Source: Bin87 sp965220505 (GTDB lineage: Bacteria > Chloroflexota > Dehalococcoidia > Lucifugimonadales > UBA3495). Taken from it: a stretch of DNA of 64,000 nucleotides. Below are positions 43,974 through 53,246 of this stretch, in pieces (positions within the stretch are counted from its first letter, which is position 1; each line of letters starts with the position of its first letter). Location of the stretch: positions 620,001-684,000 of the forward strand of contig CBDCQE010000003.1 of NCBI GenBank assembly GCA_965220505.1. Direction: 5' to 3'. A program made the translations under genes and the position numbers. The notes under the pieces are model-generated. The model made no database searches, was not told the DNA's origin, and was given only the letters and a program-made list of their open reading frames with translations.

Positions 43974-44810
43974 TCAGGGTGTGAGGGATGCCATCAGATA
44001 TGTAGGTCTGTCGGTTTCCAGCAGATTGGACGGATCGGCAATCGCGACCCCGGTTCCCATCAGTACCGACGCGATCCCCACGTGATTGGCTCCTCTGATG
44101 TCCGTGCCCGGCGTATCTCCGATCATCACCACGTCTCGAGTCCCAGACCGGCGGAACGCCTCTTCGAACATGGCGGGATGCGGCTTGCCCAACCGAGTGA
44201 ACACCAGGTCGTGCCGGGCGGGATACCGGAGCGCCATGGCGGACTCGAACATCAACGCCACAGCGCCGCTGGCGAAGCCGAAGCCCTCTCCTTCCGGATA
44301 TATCACGTCTGGGTTCGGTAGCAGGAGATGGGGTTTCTCTCCTCGGTCCAGCTTCCGAAACAAATTCGTCAGAACCGTCCCCGTCGCCTCCAGAAACGGA
44401 AAGCCCAATTGGTCGCCGATCACCAGCACGTCAAAATCGTCCTCAAACGAAACCACCTCCCCGCCGGCAGCTCGCACGTATTCGGCGCTGTCTTCCGTTC
44501 CCAACACCACGCATCTCGAACCAGTGATGCCAAGCTCTGAGAAATGGGCACTCAGAAGGGACCCTGCGGTTATGATGCGATCGGCATCTATGTCCAACCC
44601 CAGTTCCCGGTACCGTGCAGCGCGGGTCCCAGGAAGCGCGGAGGCGTCGTTGGTCAAGACGAAATAGGGCTTGTTCAGCGAATTGAGCCGGTCAATCGCT
44701 TCCGGAGCCCCCGGAACTACACCGGGCCACCGTGCCAGGACACCGTCGGAATCGAACAGGAGCACCTCGAACTTGCCGATCAATTCATCCAGCGTGGTCG
44801 TTTGGGCCAT
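43974..44810 (-). CDS. HAD-IIA family phosphatase (NagD-like)
   Basis: 278 residues. Motif I is LLFDSDGVLARW (DxD), motif II FVLTNDAS, the motif III region RLGKPHPAMFEEA with its Lys, and motif IV VVMIGDTPGTDIRGA. The C2-type cap between motifs II and III gives the usual NagD/PGP/NPPase length. These enzymes dephosphorylate small phosphometabolites (nucleotides, sugars, phosphoglycolate); the substrate cannot be told from the sequence. The ATG at 44810 is divergent from the aldo/keto reductase; the 390-bp gap contains no obvious third gene. Confidence 0.87.
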   Translation of the reverse strand: MAQTTTLDELIGKFEVLLFDSDGVLARWPGVVPGAPEAIDRLNSLNKPYFVLTNDASALPGTRAARYRELGLDIDADRIITAGSLLSAHFSELGITGSRCVVLGTEDSAEYVRAAGGEVVSFEDDFDVLVIGDQLGFPFLEATGTVLTNLFRKLDRGEKPHLLLPNPDVIYPEGEGFGFASGAVALMFESAMALRYPARHDLVFTRLGKPHPAMFEEAFRRSGTRDVVMIGDTPGTDIRGANHVGIASVLMGTGVAIADPSNLLETDRPTYLMASLTP

Positions 44811-45200
44811 GGTTAGTTCACCTTCGGTTCGTGTCGTCCTGACAAACCTGTCCCGGAATCCGGTAAGAGTGGGAACAGCAATCCATACCGTGCGGGGGGA
44901 CGCTCGACCGCCCGTTCCATCTCAGGTTGACCCCACTCGAATATTGAAGTCAATAGCGCTGGAACGAGCGGATAAAAGATGCGCACCGGATGCGGCGGCT
45001 GTGGTTTCGGCCGCGGTGGGGCAGTAGGGCCGAGGCCAGTCTCGTTCACATGGACGGTAACTGATCAGACTGATGATGGTACATGGGCCATGTCCGGGAC
45101 TGGTCGGGCTGGCGTGGTAAGTGGTACAACCGCTGGGAGCAGATCCCGCGCATCCCCCGGGTACATGCTTGCATCAGGCACTTGGGCGAGGTCAACAAAG
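44811..45200. other. Intergenic region between divergent HAD and aldo/keto reductase genes
   Basis: 390 bp with no credible reading frame. It should contain the promoters of both flanking genes, but I see no strong -35/-10 pair. Confidence 0.5.
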
Positions 45201-46013
45201 ATGGAATACCGCAAACTTGGCAACCTGGACGTTTCTGTCATCGGCCTGGGCACCCTGCGAACCTTCGATGTTGCTGACCACGATGAGATCGCCGTCCGGA
45301 GACAGATCGTGGACAACTGCCTGAACAGCGACGTGAACCTGATCGACACCGCCGCCTGGTACGGCAACGCGGAGCAAGTTGTTGGCGAGATCACTGAGGA
45401 CCGCAGGGACCGGTTCCACATTGCCACCAAGGTGCGCACCGAGGGGAAGGCAGCCGGCGAAGCCCAAATCGCCCGTTCCTTCGAACTGCTGCAGACCGAC
45501 TACATCGACCTCTTCCAGGTCCACAACATGATCGACTGGCAGACCCACCTCCCCACACTGGAGCGACTCAAGGGAGAGGGCAAGATCGGCATGCTGGGCG
45601 TGTCTGCGATGGTGCCTGAAGCCTACCCCACCATCATGGACCTGATGCGCCAAGGCCGTGTGGATACGGTTCAGATCCCCTACAACGTGATGAACCGGAA
45701 CGTTGCGGACGAACTGCTGCCCCTGGCCGAGGAACTGGGCACGGGCGTCCTGGTGATGGAGCCGTTGCAGAAGGGCCGCTACGTCCTGGAGTTGAAGCGG
45801 CAGCCCGACCTCACGCCGCTGCGGGACTACGGCATCAACACCTGGGCGCAGGCCCTGCTGGCCTGGGTAATATCCGACCGACGGGTGAGTTCGGCGATAC
45901 CCACCACCTCCCGCCCGGAGCGCATCCGGGAAAACGCGCAGGCCGCCGAAGCAGCCGGGTTGCCCCAGCAGTTCCGGGACTACATCCGTTCCGAGGCGGA
46001 GCGGTGTTTGTGA
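45201..46013 (+). CDS. Aldo/keto reductase
   Basis: 270 residues from ATG 45201 (GAGGTC upstream); a longer open frame to 44979 is low-complexity and rejected. The start MEYRKLGNLDVSVIGLGT is characteristic. Catalytic landmarks are LIDTAAWYGNAE (Asp and Tyr), FHIATKVRTEG (Lys) and IDLFQVHNMIDW (His). The NADPH-binding C-terminus SAIPTTSRPERIRENAQAA is complete. Such enzymes reduce aldehydes or ketones with NADPH. A hairpin at 46043-46067 may terminate the transcript. Confidence 0.87.
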   Translation: MEYRKLGNLDVSVIGLGTLRTFDVADHDEIAVRRQIVDNCLNSDVNLIDTAAWYGNAEQVVGEITEDRRDRFHIATKVRTEGKAAGEAQIARSFELLQTDYIDLFQVHNMIDWQTHLPTLERLKGEGKIGMLGVSAMVPEAYPTIMDLMRQGRVDTVQIPYNVMNRNVADELLPLAEELGTGVLVMEPLQKGRYVLELKRQPDLTPLRDYGINTWAQALLAWVISDRRVSSAIPTTSRPERIRENAQAAEAAGLPQQFRDYIRSEAERCL

Positions 46014-46042
46014 GTGGCAGTCGGCAGACTAAATCGAACGGC

Positions 46043-46070
46043 GGGGTCGGTGCCTGACCTGACCCCCTTT
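46043..46070 (+). terminator. Probable rho-independent terminator after the aldo/keto reductase
   Basis: GGGGTCGGT, loop GCCTG, then ACCTGACCCC followed by CTTT: a 9-bp stem with one bulged T, 30 nt after the stop codon. The U-tract is short. Confidence 0.5.
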
Positions 46071-46446
46071 CGCCGCGTTGCCCGGAGAGATTCCCGAGGG
46101 AACGGCCGGGATCGATGAAACTCCGACAAGGCTTTCGAGTGGCAGGTGCACACCGGATGCCGCAGTTCCCGAAGAGCTTGGTTGCCAGCAGATCCCGAAT
46201 CCAGCGATACGACGTGGTGTTGCCGGTCAGGTGAGGGCGGGCGGGGCCAGCAAAGATGTTTGCCAGGCCGTGGTGATGGTCGGAATAAACTATGCGGCCT
46301 GTGTCTGACACACCAAGGGATGTTTACGGCCCGTGGTAGCGGCGTCGGAAGCCATCATCAGCCCAAATCGCCGGCGGATACCATCAGGGGCCCAGCCTGG
46401 GCGCTGATCAGCCAGGCGCGGGACGTCATAGTAGACAGGTCAAAGG

Positions 46447-46700
46447 CCGAGGGTGGCGTCAGGAAGGCAGTGGCAGGGGGCGCAGTCTCGACAAGGCAGA
46501 CCTGAACTGGGTTTGCTAGAGCCAGTCCTTGGGAAATACCGGGTGAGGCGACGAGCCTTGCGAGTGAGCCGTTCGCTCCGGGAGAAGAAGCGTCGCCGGA
46601 GGGTCTCGGTGGTGATTACCGGCTCGCACAGGCCGATGCGCCCGGTCCAGCGAGCCAGCAACTGTCTTTGCAGCGGGGCAGTCAGAGGAGGTGAACCGGC
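46447..46700 (-). pseudogene. Transposase C-terminal remnant
   Basis: One minus-strand frame reads ETLRRRFFSRSERLTRKARR and LTRYFPRT. A second frame reads PKDW-L-stop, then QTQFRSALSRLRPLPLPS and a stop. Joined, these resemble the C-terminal tail of DDE transposases of the IS1380/IS4 sort (RKARRL...LP..W...F..AL.RL). A frameshift and an in-frame TAG show decay. The rest of 46071-46939 has no recognisable gene; no terminal repeats were found. Confidence 0.35.
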
Positions 46701-46939
46701 TAAACTAATCGACGGCAATTCGGCAAATCTGGTTGACGCGGGACACCCTCAAATCCAAGCCATGGCCGACAGCGCGCCTATCTCCACAAACGTGGACGCG
46801 AGCCGGTATTTTCGTCACGACCGGATCTGAACTGCCGCCAAATCTCGGCGTGATCGACGATGTCTTACCTCGGCATTTTCGCACCGAGAGTTTCGGTCTG
46901 CTCAACCCACTGGGAACTTTCAGATGGCGAGCTTGGGAG

Positions 46940-47899
46940 CTAATCAGCCAGGGACCGGGAGAACTGCGCCACCGCCTCCAAGGTTCGCTCCAGAGATCCT
47001 TCCCCGTTGTCGCCGGCCGCCACAGGGGAAATCATGAGCTCCGAGGCGCCCATGTCCAGCATCCCCTGCAAACCCTCCGATACCTGGGCTTCATTTCCGC
47101 ACAACGCCACCGCGTCTACCATCCCGTCGCTCCACGAACCCTCCGACACTTCAGGGAACCCTGCCCCGATGAACATGTTGACGTAGAACGGCACGCGGGC
47201 GAACCCCCGAAACTGTCGGGCCACGGCTTGGCGCGCCTCTTCCACGTCGTCGTGAACGCAGACCGGCACATGCGCCACCAGGGGAGGGGTATCCCTTCCG
47301 GCACGCTCGGCTCCCCGCTGCATGGCGGGCAATGCCACGTCCCGAAGGTACGGACGCGGGCAGACCCAGCTGATGGCTCCGTCCGTCTCAGCGCCGCAGA
47401 TCTCATAGGCCCTAGGCCCAAGTGCGGCCGCCATCACCGGTACATCCACGGGGTCAGGAATGGTGCTCCGGGCCTGGTAATAGCGTCCGGAGTGCTCAAC
47501 CGCGCCCTCCTGGAGCAGAGACTTGAGAATGCGAATGTACTCACGGAGATGCGCCAGCGGCGCTCTGAAGTTGGCCCCAACCATCTGCTCCATGCCGGAC
47601 TGGCCGCTGGTGCCCAACCCCAGCCGGAACCGCTGTGGGGCGAATTGGGCCAAGGTCAACACCTGCTGCGCTACTGCGACTGGGTGACGGGGGAATGTCT
47701 GCGTGATCGCAGTTCCCATGAGGATGTCCTCGGTCCGGTGGGCAGCGGCGGCGAACACGCTGAGCGCGTCCCCTCCTCCTGCGCTTCCACTGGTCATCCA
47801 GGCGGCGCCAACACCCCTCCTTTCCAGGTCTTCCACAGTTGCCAGAGCTGCGTTGCTGTCTCCGGCCGATACCACTACACCAATCCGTTGACGCGTCAT
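46940..47899 (-). CDS. LLM-class (luciferase-like) flavin oxidoreductase
   Basis: 319 residues. TIM-barrel bacterial luciferase-family pattern: RIGVVVSAGDSNAALATVED, MGTAITQTFPRHPVAVAQQV, FRLGLGTSGQ, VPVMAAALGPRAYEICG and DGAISWV. These proteins use FMN or coenzyme F420 with substrates from alkanesulfonates to tetrahydromethanopterin; sequence does not decide here. The family is strongly expanded in SAR202-type Chloroflexota, which supports the taxonomic guess. ATG 47899 begins MTRQRIGVVV. Confidence 0.87.
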   Translation of the reverse strand: MTRQRIGVVVSAGDSNAALATVEDLERRGVGAAWMTSGSAGGGDALSVFAAAAHRTEDILMGTAITQTFPRHPVAVAQQVLTLAQFAPQRFRLGLGTSGQSGMEQMVGANFRAPLAHLREYIRILKSLLQEGAVEHSGRYYQARSTIPDPVDVPVMAAALGPRAYEICGAETDGAISWVCPRPYLRDVALPAMQRGAERAGRDTPPLVAHVPVCVHDDVEEARQAVARQFRGFARVPFYVNMFIGAGFPEVSEGSWSDGMVDAVALCGNEAQVSEGLQGMLDMGASELMISPVAAGDNGEGSLERTLEAVAQFSRSLAD

Positions 47900-48248
47900 A
47901 TCTGTTCCCCTGAGTTCGTTTGATCTGAAAGCCGTGTCGTGCGGAGCGCTGGAAACCGCTGCTCCGTGTCGCGGAGTTTAGAAAGAGTGCCATCGCTCGT
48001 CAACCGAAGCGACGAAATGCGTCCCTACGCAGCGATGGACGCGCACTCTTGCTTTCCCCCGATTGACAGTTCAAACGCACCGCGGCCGCGTTCCCGCATT
48101 GTCCTCAGTGCCTTGCCGTCAGCCAGCTGGTGCCGTGCAGCGGGCAACCACGAGATGCACGAGCGGCAAATTCGGTCCCACCCACGATTTTCAGGCTGGG
48201 ACTCAAGCAAAATACGCGGCGCAGCAACGGATGGGCAGTTGAACTGGC
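47900..48248. other. Intergenic region without recognised gene
   Basis: About 350 bp upstream of the LLM gene and downstream of the lipoprotein gene. I see no frame with protein-like composition and no clear terminator. Confidence 0.4.
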
Positions 48249-49136
48249 TTATTTCCCAATTTCCACAATTTCGGGAACTACCTCAGGCGGTGTACGCCAG
48301 CTCTCCTTGTCCAGCACGTGGTGGGCGCAGCTCAAGCTCGCCTGGTCGAACAAGCCCAGCCCGGATATTGCGCTGCCTCCAGCCATGGCTGAAGCCAGTT
48401 CTGCGCCGCCATCCGTCTCCTCAAGAATGCAGCGCATCCTGGCTTCCACATCCGATGTGACCCCCATGCCCGCCAACTCACCGGCTGTCGAGCATTCTAT
48501 TGCCATCAGGACTGCGCTCATCAGTATCGCCAATATCGCCTCCATTTGCTCGGCGTCCGTATCTTTTTCGCGCAATATATCCGGAAACACATGCCGCAAT
48601 GAGCTGGCGCTCAAGCAATGAATGGTAAGGTCGCTGGACGCCTCCAACCGCTCAACATCCAGCATGAACACGAGAGACTTCAGGCTTTCATTTGACAGGC
48701 AGTTCCGTATCCCCCACACCTCATCCGGTTTGAACGGTCCAGAGTCCCACACGAGGTTCCTGTCTACGATGTCGAATGGGCGAAGGCACTCGACCTCCTC
48801 TGGGGAGAGGTGCAACACGAGATCATCGAGCGTTGCCGTTGTTGGCCTCTGCTCTTGGGCCAATGGCGAGGGAGGCGGTTTGGCTTGGAGGGTGGGGAGT
48901 GGACCGGTTGTGGGCGCCGGCTGCGGCGTGACAATTCGCGTAGGGCCCGGGTCCGCGCGAGGCGGCCGGGTCGGCGTCTCGGTTGTGGTGAGAGCGGGCG
49001 AGAAAGGTGTCGGCGAAGTGATCTGAGTTGGATCAGTGGGCGCAACGGCCTGCTCAGCGGTGGGTACAGGATCACCTGAGCAAGCTGCCAGTACAGCCGC
49101 GGATGCCAATAGCAAGAATAGACAGGGAACCTTCAT
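48249..49136 (-). CDS. Putative lipoprotein with Pro/Thr-rich linker
   Basis: 295 residues from ATG 49136. Signal peptide II: MKVPCLFLLLASAAVLAAC with lipobox LAAC and the lipidated Cys at 19. A Pro/Thr-rich linker to about residue 90 (TSPTPFSPALTTTETPTRPP) should hold the globular part off the membrane. The C-terminal domain is helical with six cysteines, including VECLRPFD and MRCILEETDGG. No catalytic motif is recognised. The open frame continues upstream to 49457, but the lipoprotein start is far more convincing. Confidence 0.7.
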   Translation of the reverse strand: MKVPCLFLLLASAAVLAACSGDPVPTAEQAVAPTDPTQITSPTPFSPALTTTETPTRPPRADPGPTRIVTPQPAPTTGPLPTLQAKPPPSPLAQEQRPTTATLDDLVLHLSPEEVECLRPFDIVDRNLVWDSGPFKPDEVWGIRNCLSNESLKSLVFMLDVERLEASSDLTIHCLSASSLRHVFPDILREKDTDAEQMEAILAILMSAVLMAIECSTAGELAGMGVTSDVEARMRCILEETDGGAELASAMAGGSAISGLGLFDQASLSCAHHVLDKESWRTPPEVVPEIVEIGK

Positions 49137-49646
49137 ATCGCCTGCCCCGCTGACCGAACTACTCGTATCGGCCGAGCAACGCTTACTGGGCGGGCAAGCC
49201 GACATTCGATGGCTCGGAAACTGCCTCGGTATCCTTTGGCGGGAGTAGGGGCGCTTGCGAATCGCCGACTCAATTCTCTTTCGACTTTCAGGATGGTCAG
49301 GGGAAACTCTACAGGTGGATCCCAGAGTACACCGACATAGTCGTCGCCTTTCGCAACGGGCAGACCGGACGACTGAGCGGCTCAGCGCCAGGCCAACGGC
49401 ACGGATGGGCGAATCGCAACCTGACCGCTCTACCGACGATGGTCGTCGCCTTGACACCTTTTGAGCTATGCCACCCAGGTAAACCGACTACCGGATCTGT
49501 CGACGAGGATCTGGCATGCGCGTGGAGCTCATGAATGCAGACAACGTCTTGGACATTGATCGTCGGCGGTTCTGCCCAAAACCCTTCTGGCAGCCTTCTC
49601 CCTGAAGAGTTGGATCTCACGCCGCGATCGTAAACGACTAATGAAG
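49137..49646. other. Intergenic region without recognised gene
   Basis: 510 bp. The overlapping long frames here have random composition. No RNA gene or strong hairpin is seen. Confidence 0.4.
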
Positions 49647-49985
49647 TCAGCCCTCGCTGTCCAAAAACACCAGGCTGAGTACCAAACCGCCGGCCAACAG
49701 TCCTACATAAACCACGGCTGACACCACCAGGATCGTCATCGTAGCCGTTTTGCTTTGATTTCTCGGGAAGGAACCGCCCGTCATCAAAATAATCGGAGCG
49801 AACAGTCCGAAGAGAAACGCCGCGAATAGTTCTCCTACGAGGGACTTTTTGGTGTTCTGGGCTTCGATATCTTCTGGCTGGCGCACAGCAATCGCCTCTG
49901 AATGGAGGCCGTAGAATGTCTGGCCGCCGGGAAAACGCCCCGACAATTGTACTTCGGGACGGGAGTATACACGGAAGGAACTCAA
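49647..49985 (-). CDS. Small two-helix membrane protein
   Basis: 112 residues from a TTG at 49985 (GGAG about 10 nt upstream); no ATG fits the frame. The N-terminal ~45 residues are polar. Two hydrophobic helices follow: LFAAFLFGLFAPIILM and ILVVSAVVYVGLLAGGLVLSLVFL, joined by a basic loop (PRNQSKT). The protein could be a small membrane anchor or a component of a larger complex; no family is recognised. The hydrophobic pattern is not expected by chance in this GC-rich sequence. Confidence 0.5.
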   Translation of the reverse strand: MSSFRVYSRPEVQLSGRFPGGQTFYGLHSEAIAVRQPEDIEAQNTKKSLVGELFAAFLFGLFAPIILMTGGSFPRNQSKTATMTILVVSAVVYVGLLAGGLVLSLVFLDSEG

Positions 49986-50282
49986 GCAGCTTCAACTCCG
50001 ATGGCTGAATCCCAAGACCCGTTGCTCCAGAGTGCATAGGACCGGGGGTCTGCTCCTGACCCGGAGGGACTTCATTCTTAATTGAAGAGCCTCCAAGGGA
50101 TGCTAGATCTGCAACGGTTGCTAACATGTATGACGACCAGCGCGGGCACTCCCTGGGTTCATGGACCATCATCCCAAGAAGTGGCCGAAAATCGGTGGTC
50201 CGCCCGCAACCTCGGCTGCCGACCTGGGGCCTGCGCGTCCAACGAGTGCCGTTTTCTTTGTCCCGTGCCGAACCGTTCGGGT

Positions 50283-50645
50283 TCACCCACCGCCTGTCTG
50301 ATGCAACCGCCTGGCACGCGCCTCTTCTTCGGCGATGCGCCAACATGGTGCGGCAAGCATCCCAGGTGTGGTTTCCACCTTCCCCGCGCCAAGCAGGTTG
50401 TCCAGTACCCGTCCCGCAACCGCTCCACCGACCGTCGGACCGAGCCAGCGTGTGAGTCCGCTACGTTGGGCCATTTCCGACGCGGACAACCACCCGTGCT
50501 GCTGATACCTTGCACGCTCCTCCAACAACACCGTCAGGCAACTTTCCTCGAGGAGCGAGACCGCGCTAACCGTGGCATTTGATGCCGAGGAGTGCATGGA
50601 CATAGCGCCGGTCCGTGTCCGCGATTCAGCCAGGTGAGAGCACAT
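50283..50645 (-). CDS. Possible small DNA-binding-like protein
   Basis: Up to 120 residues; a shorter start at MSMHSSASNATVSAV is likelier. The segment LLEERARYQQHGWLSASEMAQRSGL looks like the beginning of a winged-helix domain, and VAGRVLDNLLGAGKVETT like its second half. No ribosome-binding site stands out and no neighbour supports it. The other frames in 49986-51337 are not convincing. Confidence 0.3.
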   Translation of the reverse strand: MCSHLAESRTRTGAMSMHSSASNATVSAVSLLEESCLTVLLEERARYQQHGWLSASEMAQRSGLTRWLGPTVGGAVAGRVLDNLLGAGKVETTPGMLAAPCWRIAEEEARARRLHQTGGG

Positions 50646-51254
50646 CTCAGGTCAGCCGGTTTTCGCGATGCCGGTCGCATGCAGGTGGTCGTGGCCAGAT
50701 CGGGTTTTTTGGTCAGAGGAGGGCAATAGCCCCTTTGCCAGGCCATGGTTTCCGCGACCGATTTGAGGTTGCCCTCGGTATCTATTCGCCAGGTCGTCAA
50801 GGCAAATCCATGCGCTGGCAGTTCGGGTCGAACCGTTGCCGCGGTGTTGCTCCGCCCGAAACGTCTGATGGGCGAGTACTACGGCCGGAACCTTATCGCA
50901 CCTGGCGAGACCTGAAAGGCGATTCGGAGTTTTCCGGCCTGACTGTCCGTCACAAACCTGATCGGTTGTATTCATCTTCTCTCTGTACATCCGGGTCCTT
51001 TGGGCCACCCATTATGGTCGATGGCTGAGGACCCGGTTTTTGTTCCCGATGCTCGGCTACGGTGTTGTATTCGCGATCCCGGCGGTCTCATGGCTCCCGG
51101 AACTCGCCGTGAACGGAGTTGATCCGGAGCCTACAACGAGGCCAAAAAGCATCGGAACCCACGCCGTGGCAACGTTCCCAACGGAATCTGCACGGATGAT
51201 GACAAGACTGTGAATAAACGCACAAGTTGAGATTGTACCGTGCGCAAAACGCCA
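50646..51254. other. Intergenic region without recognised gene
   Basis: About 600 bp upstream of the two-component operon. Short frames here have shadow-like composition. Base composition falls towards AT near its right end, where the promoter lies. Confidence 0.4.
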
Positions 51255-51315
51255 ATTGATACCGGTTTATGGCAGTACATATGTACCTTGACGGTATCAA
51301 TACAACGATTAAATT
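51255..51315 (+). promoter_or_regulatory. Promoter/operator of the two-component operon with nested palindromes
   Basis: The outer perfect inverted repeat is ATTGATACCG (51255-51264) and CGGTATCAAT (51292-51301). Almost concentric with it lies the perfect 12-bp palindrome GTACATATGTAC (51275-51286). A candidate -35, TTGACG (51288-51293), overlaps the right arm, with a candidate -10 TAAATT at 51310-51315 (16-nt spacer). The region is AT-rich against the background. A dimeric regulator, possibly the operon's own response regulator, may bind here. Confidence 0.55.
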
Positions 51316-51349
51316 ACCAAACAGGAGTACCCCACAATTGAGGTTCAAA

Positions 51350-52570
51350 ATGCTTAGCAGGGCACCGATAAATGTCGCGACTCTGCATTCCCATTTCAAT
51401 CAAATCGACCCGGATGAGTTGCGGTACGGCGCCCGCATCGGTATCTGGGTGCGGTGGCTTGTGCTCATCACCTGCTTCCTAATGAACAACTACCGGGTGG
51501 ATTACGGGGCAAACGCATACTGGCTGCTCACCGTGTACGCCGTGGTCCCGATGTTCATCAACGGTTACGCCCACTACCGGCTGCACACCAACCGCAGCCT
51601 GACACCCACCTGGCTGCTGGCGCTGCACGGTACCGACCTTTTGGCGGTCGGTGTCGGCATATTGGTCACCGGCGGTTTTCACAGCTCTTTCGTGAACTTT
51701 TGCTATCCGGCCCTGGCCATGTTCGCGGTGGTGTTCACGTCAGCTTGGCTTACCTTCGGCTGGACCACTTTGACTGCGGCCGGGTACTCTGCGCTTTGCT
51801 TTACGGTTGGGACGGGAATGGACTTCTCGGCTCAGCAGGAACAGGTGCTCTTCACCAGAGTTGTCGCCATGTACGCGATCTCCATGGCCGTCAACCTGGT
51901 GGCCCGGTACGACCGGGCCAGGAGGCGAGCCGCGGTTGAGCGCGAGATGGTCATGCAGGGAGAGCGCATCGAGATCTCCCAGAACATCCACGACACCGTG
52001 GCGCAGTCGGCGTATCTGATCGGTCTCGGTCTGGAATCGGCCATCGAAAACGAGGACTTGGCTAACCAGGAACAGGTCGCCCGGCTGGAAGCCATACACG
52101 CGCTTTCGAAATCCGCCATGTGGGAGTTGCGGCACCCCATCAACGTGGGTTTGGTATTCCAGGGGCGCGAACTGGGCACCGCGCTGCGGCAACACGCGTC
52201 CACGTTCACGACCATCACGGGCATACCCGCCGAAGTGATCCAGCACGGTAGTGAACCCTCACTGTCTCACATCGCGCGCAGCAGACTGTTCTCCGTTGCC
52301 CACAACGCCATGACCAACGCACTGCGCCACGCCCAGGCAAACCGCGTCACCATCGAGCTGGATTTTCGGCATGACTGTCTCCGAATGTCTATAACCGACG
52401 ACGGAGTGGGCCTCCCCGACGACTACGCCCAGAAAGGACATGGCTTTGGCAACATGGCAGCCGACGCGGGACGTGTTGGGGGACGACTCGAGGTCCAACC
52501 CGGCGGTGCCCGTGCGGGCACGGCCGTTACGTGCGTAATGCCATATGTGGGAGGTCGGAGAGATGACTGA
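51350..52570 (+). CDS. NarL-type sensor histidine kinase, membrane-bound
   Basis: 406 residues from ATG 51350 (GAGG 7 nt upstream); a TTG four codons earlier at 51338 with AGGAG is an equal alternative. The N-terminal half holds about five membrane helices (WLVLITCFL; YWLLTVYAVVPMFI; LLAVGVGILV; ALAMFAVVFTSAW; VVAMYAISMAVNLV) with almost no extracellular sensor domain. The HisKA_3 dimerisation helix carries the phospho-acceptor His in ISQNIHDTVAQ. A HATPase_c domain follows with NALRHAQAN (N box), ITDDGVGLP (G1) and GHGFGNMAADAGRVGG (G2). It overlaps the response regulator gene by 8 nt. The signal is unknown; probably sensed in or near the membrane. Confidence 0.88.
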   Translation: MLSRAPINVATLHSHFNQIDPDELRYGARIGIWVRWLVLITCFLMNNYRVDYGANAYWLLTVYAVVPMFINGYAHYRLHTNRSLTPTWLLALHGTDLLAVGVGILVTGGFHSSFVNFCYPALAMFAVVFTSAWLTFGWTTLTAAGYSALCFTVGTGMDFSAQQEQVLFTRVVAMYAISMAVNLVARYDRARRRAAVEREMVMQGERIEISQNIHDTVAQSAYLIGLGLESAIENEDLANQEQVARLEAIHALSKSAMWELRHPINVGLVFQGRELGTALRQHASTFTTITGIPAEVIQHGSEPSLSHIARSRLFSVAHNAMTNALRHAQANRVTIELDFRHDCLRMSITDDGVGLPDDYAQKGHGFGNMAADAGRVGGRLEVQPGGARAGTAVTCVMPYVGGRRDD

Positions 52571-53246
52571 TGCGCTCAATGACCGCCCCATCCGAGTCCT
52601 GGTGGTTGACGATCATCAGATTATGCGGGACGGGCTCCAGCAGGTTCTCGAAGCGTCCGGTGAGTTCAAAGTCGTGGGCCATGCCGGCGACGGGCCGACC
52701 GCTGTGTCCATGGCGGGCAATCTGCGGCCCGAGGTGATCATTATGGACGTGATGATGCCTGGCATGAGCGGAGTCGACGCCTGTCGGGAAATCATGGGAG
52801 CGCTTCCTGAAACAAAGGTGATCATCCTGACGGCGGCTTCGGCGGAGGACGCGGCCATCGACGCCCTGGCCGCAGGGGCCAAGGGATATTTGGAAAAATA
52901 CTCGGGCAAGGAACACCTGCTCGCCGCGGTCAGGGAAGTGGCGAGCGGAGAGTACCGAGTGCCGCCGGACGTGCTGCAACGGGTATTCGCCGAAATCCGT
53001 TCCGAGCCCAAAGCCGGCGAGCGGTCCGGATACGACCGATTGACCCTCAGGGAAAGGGAGATCCTCGAACTTTTCGCCAAAGGCTCGTCCTACGCGGAGA
53101 TTGCTCAGAAACGGGGCAACCGACCTTTGACCATACGCAACGCCGTGTACTCCATCAGGGATAAACTCGGCGTGCAGTCCATGCAGGGCCTGGTGGTGTG
53201 GGCCGTCCGTAACGGCTTGCTGGACGACGATTCTGATGAAGAATGA
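52563..53246 (+). CDS. NarL/FixJ-family response regulator
   Basis: 227 residues from ATG 52563 (GGAGAG upstream). The receiver domain has acidic pair DD (VVDDHQIMRDGLQQ), phospho-acceptor Asp in EVIIMDVMMPGMSG, conserved Thr/Ser in VIILTAAS and Lys in GAKGYLEKY. The C-terminal LuxR-type helix-turn-helix is LTLREREILELFAKGSSYAE and RNAVYSIRDKLGV. The expected partner of the overlapping kinase. The helix-turn-helix carries an insertion (QKRGNRPLTIRNAV) compared with the common IAxxLxxSxxTV pattern. This suggests a divergent recognition helix. Confidence 0.9.
   Translation: MTDALNDRPIRVLVVDDHQIMRDGLQQVLEASGEFKVVGHAGDGPTAVSMAGNLRPEVIIMDVMMPGMSGVDACREIMGALPETKVIILTAASAEDAAIDALAAGAKGYLEKYSGKEHLLAAVREVASGEYRVPPDVLQRVFAEIRSEPKAGERSGYDRLTLREREILELFAKGSSYAEIAQKRGNRPLTIRNAVYSIRDKLGVQSMQGLVVWAVRNGLLDDDSDEE

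Noticed and set aside
49309..50346. 345-residue minus-strand frame
   Set aside because: Low-quality Arg/Ser/Pro-rich composition and no start signal; the small membrane protein in another frame is more credible.
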